Shown one piece after another: positions 60,740-64,000 of a stretch of 64,000 nt of DNA. The notes beneath the pieces were generated by a model. That model ran no database searches. It was not told where the DNA came from and was given only the letters and a program-made list of their open reading frames with translations. The translations under genes and the position numbers were made by a program. Position 1 is the stretch's first letter; the number at the start of each line of letters is the position of its first letter. The DNA comes from Agapetus fuscipes (lineage: Eukaryota; Arthropoda; Insecta; Trichoptera; Glossosomatidae). The stretch covers positions 10,478,001 through 10,542,000 of the forward strand of contig OX637339.1 of the NCBI GenBank assembly GCA_951799405.1. The letters are read 5' to 3'.

Positions 60740-61243
60740 TTGTCACTTTGTCACCAAGGGCGCTTTCTGTGCTATCGCTGTGAAGTAGTGTGTCTTGAGG
60801 GATGATTTGAGGTTTTCCCTGGTTTTCGATCCTCGAACTTCCGGTGGCAGCTGGTTCCACGAAGAGGGACCCGTAACAGCAAACGCACGATTGCCGAACA
60901 CAGTGGTTTATTTCCTGGTTGGCTCGCTCACCAAAGTTTTGGAGCTCCTCTCTGCCGAACGCAGCATCAGTCCTCTCTCCTGAATTTCTTTTGGGTGCAC
61001 TAGTTTCTGCAAGTACTCCGGAGCCATTCCTTGAAGAGCGTTGAACACTATGAGGTTCAGTTTAAAATTAATTCTCTGAGGAATTTTCAGCCAGTGGAGT
61101 CCTTTCAGAAGTGGCGTGATGTGGCAGTACCTGCTCTGCCCGAATATCAGGCGTGCACCGGCATTCAGCACTGACTGCAGTCTCTTCAGCTGACATAGTG
61201 GTTGTGCAGCATAGATTGCATTGCAGTAGTCCACCTTGGACAC
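60740..61243 (-). pseudogene. L2/CR1-like LINE C-terminus with one in-frame stop
   Basis: Minus strand MSKVDYCNAIYAAQPLCQLK, RLQSVLNAGARLIFGQSRYC, HITPLLKGLHWLKIPQRINF, then a stop at about 60908. The same frame continues TTVFGNRAFAVTGPSSWNQL, PPEVRGSKTRENLKSSLKTH. The order equals that of 21011-21702, so one nonsense change separates this copy from an open end. A different subfamily by sequence (ITPLLKGLHWL against ISPLLQRLQWL). Confidence 0.85.
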
Positions 61244-61354
61244 AAAAAATACACTTCTTTCAGATTTGCAAGGTTTATTGTTTCATTTGACTTTTTTAAG
61301 CTTCGTTGAAAGGGAATCCACTGGGAGTCGTCTTATATAAACGCTACGCTACTG

Positions 61355-61955
61355 ATACCATATAACAATATATTTTGAATATGCATGGGGGTGCCAGTAC
61401 GACACGTATTTTTATTGTCAGCGATTTTTCCCGCGCGGGATTAAAACTGATGTCGTCTGCTACAATATTTATACCACTGGGCTACGGAGCTATGTTACAT
61501 GCCAGGGCAGCATGCAGTGAGAACTACTTTTTCATTCATTTAATCCTTGTAAAAATATTATTAGGTATTTTTCGGTCATGTCAAAGGCACTGCTGATTGT
61601 GATTATGTGTTTGAGATTTTTAGAGTAAAAAATAATGTTGAATCAAATATTTAAATATGGTAGGTAAAAGAATACCGCAATGATTTATTTAAGGAATTTG
61701 AATTTGTAAACCACAACATTTGTCAAATCTCAACATTATTTTTGTTATTGTTAGACATTTTAAAAGGGGTAGAATTTTGAAGAGTATATTTTATTCTCAA
61801 ATCAATATGTATTTTTTATTCTTTTGCTGTCAAATATTAGATCAAGTCTATCGTTGTACACTTGCACCTTTTTGTAATAAAAAAAGTGCTGCATCATCAA
61901 GAACTCTCTTTTTGTGCAATCCATCTAACCTCGAACTAAGAACGAAGATTCCAGA
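61355..61955. other. Unrecognised stretch
   Basis: A weak tRNA-like antisense B-box ('gcgggattaaaactg') near 61436. Nothing else. Confidence 0.35.
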
Positions 61956-61959
61956 ACAC

Positions 61960-62400
61960 TTGAAGTATAGAGCCAGAATTCCCAACATTTTGAGACACCA
62001 AGACGGATGAAATCTGTACAATATGGGTCTTTCTGAAATTTGTCTCTTTGTCCACCGTCCGCAGTCCTGCTGGCAGAGAGTTCCAGGAATGGGCGCAGCA
62101 ACACGGAAAGCCCGATCGCCAAACACGGTAGTCGGGCTTTTCCTCGGAAGCTCCAGGGTGCTGCCAATGGTTTGCGCTGACCTCAGTGTCCACCCTCTCT
62201 CGTCAAAGCATTATTTTCTCAATGAGCTTTTGCAGGTATTGGGGAGCTGCTCCATGCAGCACCTTGTGTGTCATTACGCACAGCTTGAACTTCACCCTCT
62301 CAGGTATACGGAGCCAATAACGCCTTTTTAGCAGTGGAGGTGACAGAACTTGGACGAGCCATATATGAGTCGTGTTGCCGCGTTTTGCACTGACTGAAGT
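61960..62400 (-). pseudogene. L2/CR1-like LINE C-terminal relic
   Basis: Minus strand LQSVQNAATRLIYGSSKFCH, YWLRIPERVKFKLCVMTHKV, LHGAAPQYLQKLIEK, GRTLRSAQTIGSTLELPRKS, TVFGDRAFRVAAP, then a frameshift to NSLPAGLRTVDKETNFRKTH. Two or more indels. Closer to 21011 than to 60740. Confidence 0.8.
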
Positions 62401-62464
62401 CTATGTAAGCCTTAAGTTAAGGATAGTTAAGTTAGGTCGCTTTTCTTAAGTTAAGGTCACTTAA

Positions 62465-62617
62465 CCCTACGATCAGCCTTACGCCGACCGGGTAACCCTG
62501 TTCTTGTGAAGGCTCAGTAAGTATGATTTGGATTTGAAATCATGTCTGACACCGGTAGCGGGATTCTGAGTGCTCTGCCTTTGTACTCAAGCGTTCTACT
62601 AATCTGTCGACCGAACA
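62465..62617 (-). mobile_element. SINE-A partial copy, antisense
   Basis: 'cagccttacgccgaccgggt', 'cttgtgaaggctcagtaagt', 'gtctgacaccggtagcggga' and 'ctactaatctgtcgaccgaa'. The tail half is missing. Confidence 0.6.
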
Positions 62618-62837
62618 AAATAATTAAAATAAAAAAAGTTTTCATTTCTGAAAAAAAAAATCGTTATACGACTCCAAGTCCCCGCCTGCCTGAGGTGTTT
62701 TGTTCATGTAAGGAATATGACATCTCCGCGTATTTCACATATTGCATTCATATCTCAGCGCGGAGGAGCGAGACTAGCATATTACCTTACTGGATATCCA
62801 CTCAAAGGTGCCGCAAAATGTGGCGGATATCAGGTGG

Positions 62838-63130
62838 AAAGTGGACTTATAACGAGTTGATCGCATAAAGTCATGTTGGGTACAAAGTGGAAGTCAAATG
62901 GACGTAAAGCAAGGGGTCTTATAACAAGTGGTCGATTATCCAGTGGACTTATAGAATGTTTTTGTTTTATCAGTGGAAATTTAGAAAGTGGTCGTATAGC
63001 ATGTGGCTATATACCAAAAAATATATAAAGCATGTGTTCATAGCAAACGGAGTTGAAGTTTGTGAAAATATTAGCTGTCGAATAATAAATGAACCTGTAG
63101 TTTGTGGCGATATAATATAATCGGTCGACT
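62838..63130. repeat. Degenerate tandem array, about 15-20 bp unit
   Basis: AGTGGACTTATAACGAG, AAGTGGTCGATTATCC, AGTGGACTTATAGAATG, AAGTGGTCGTATAGCATG, TGTGGCTATATACC and similar. No coding content. Confidence 0.6.
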
Positions 63131-63134
63131 AATT

Positions 63135-63212
63135 TGACCGGTTCTTAGTCTAGTGGTTAACACTTCTGACTCGTAAATGGAAGGTTGTGGGTTCGAATCC
63201 CGGCTCCCGGAT
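63135..63212 (+). mobile_element. SINE-B head fragment
   Basis: GACCGGTTCTTAGTCTAGTG and GGGTTCGAATCCCGGC. A well-kept A- and B-box region with nothing of the body. Confidence 0.65.
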
Positions 63213-63310
63213 TCGTTAGTTTCTAATACAACATCAACATGAGACATCCTTAGAAAGCAAGCTTGAAAAACAGGAAGAATTTTTCATTTTTTTTTTTTCA
63301 TTTTTGGTTC

Positions 63311-63406
63311 ACCGAAATCACCAAAAGGATAGCACCGACATGGGCAGCTTTCGGAAATCTAGGCTACATCCTCAATGACAAGAAAATGCCTGTTAACCTG
63401 AAACAC
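63311..63406 (+). pseudogene. LINE protein fragment
   Basis: TEITKRIAPTWAAFGNLGYI then LNDKKMPVNLK matches the (E)ITRRIxxxWAAFGKLxxIxxxKxPxxLK block that precedes the C-terminal region of RTE-like LINE proteins. It is a short scrap at the start of a 153-codon frame (63263-63724) whose remainder has no family pattern, so I do not call the frame a gene. Confidence 0.65.
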
Positions 63407-63462
63407 TTCCAGTATCCACCTATGACTTGGAAACAAAATGGCTCACTCAGTAGGGGCAAGTG

Positions 63463-63872
63463 GTGTACCTCTGGACGCTGTGTACCTTTGGACACCATCA
63501 TATCTCTGGAAATACAGAAGATTAAAAATCATCACATAAACGGGGATATTACATTTTTGATAGCTCTAAATATTATTGTGTGTAACTTGTCATCACCTAC
63601 AACACGTGCCCGTTTTTTACAATTCAAGTTTTCAGCAAAACAAAAAGTTAGTTTTTATGCATTTTTAAACAGTTTTCATGGTGTGATTATGAAATATTTT
63701 AGTCAAATGATAATACCAATTTAGGGTTTAGGGAGTGCTTAAAACGATAGAGCATTCATTTGCCTTTTTTTGAACCTCAAAATTAAATGTCAGTTGATGT
63801 TTTAATTTAGTATCATTTGTGTACCTCTGGACACATTTTTGCGTGTACCTATGGACGTCCAAAGGTACACGC
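63463..63872. repeat. GTGTACCTNTGGAC motif, five copies, last two as a palindrome
   Basis: Forward copies at 63463, 63480, 63819 and 63843, and a reverse copy ending at 63870. 63841-63872 is a 32-bp inverted repeat with one mismatched pair. Related to nothing else in the window. Confidence 0.7.
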
Positions 63873-64000
63873 CTTGTGTCCACCGGTACTCAACTTAAAA
63901 TAAAATGCTTGTTAGACTATTCTAATTTATTTTTACATCCATCTTTTAGTTGATCAAACGAATCAAAGTTGCTCATGTGATACCTTGAAAAAAGTGATCA

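Noticed and set aside
60080..61354. One hAT element spanning from CAGTGGCG to CTACTG
   Set aside because: The 8 bases outside the two ends do not match, and a SINE-B and a LINE lie between, so the ends probably belong to different elements.
63263..63724. 153-codon open frame as a host gene
   Set aside because: Its first third is a LINE fragment (ITKRIAPTWAAFG) and the rest contains the repeated GTGTACCTNTGGAC motif.

Overview
The window looks like repeat-rich, AT-rich intergenic (or intronic) DNA of an animal, most likely an invertebrate. I found no complete host gene. The open frames are short, and those with recognisable protein similarity are C-terminal pieces of LINE reverse-transcriptase proteins. 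The animal assignment rests on tRNA-headed SINEs, L2/CR1-like and RTE-like LINE C-termini, hAT-type short elements, hammerhead-like motifs of the kind known from Penelope-like elements, and a eukaryotic 5S rRNA-like copy. I cannot name the species.

The commonest component is a dispersed repeat of about 250-290 bp, called family R here. It begins TTCCTTGACTTATAGGTTGG and usually ends in CAACTTAGATTA with GATTA-type repeats. About 45 full or partial copies lie on both strands from 1 kb to 59 kb. Family R often acts as the landing site for other elements: SINE-A (2.5 and 51.2 kb), a hAT-like MITE with an exact 8-bp target duplication (27.1 kb), a foldback element (34.6 kb), LINE pieces (28.8 and 36.4 kb) and a SINE-B/LINE composite (40.2 kb). 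That gives a relative age order.

Three tRNA-headed SINE families occur. SINE-A is about 320 bp, with a head like GGTCGATAGCTCAGTTGG and an end like TGTGTAGCTTAGTTG. SINE-B starts GACCGGTCCGTAGTCTAGTGG; one copy sits directly behind a 5S rRNA-like sequence, and two copies end in the antisense of a LINE C-terminus. SINE-C has a Leu/Ser-tRNA-like head and a tail with AATAGGTTGGTG.

LINE relics are nearly all 3' ends. The best preserved are an RTE-like C-terminus at 6.9-7.6 kb (minus) and an L2/CR1-like C-terminus at 21.0-21.7 kb (plus). Others lie at 0.2-0.5, 10.7-11.6, 17.1-17.5, 19.9, 42.2-42.6, 44.5-45.0, 47.6, 50.0, 58.9-59.1, 60.7-61.2, 62.0-62.4 and 63.3 kb.

The most striking locus is a 2.85-kb tandem array at 22.57-25.43 kb made of three adjoining satellites (about 40-, 24- and 25-bp units) with higher-order duplications of 376 and 450 bp. 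Degenerate short-unit arrays lie at 12.0-12.6, 20.8-21.0 and 62.8-63.1 kb. Several short inverted-repeat elements are seen at 4.8, 34.6, 47.3, 52.3, 54.1 and 54.4 kb. The rest is AT-rich sequence in which I recognise nothing. All repeat boundaries are read by eye and may be off by a few to tens of bases.
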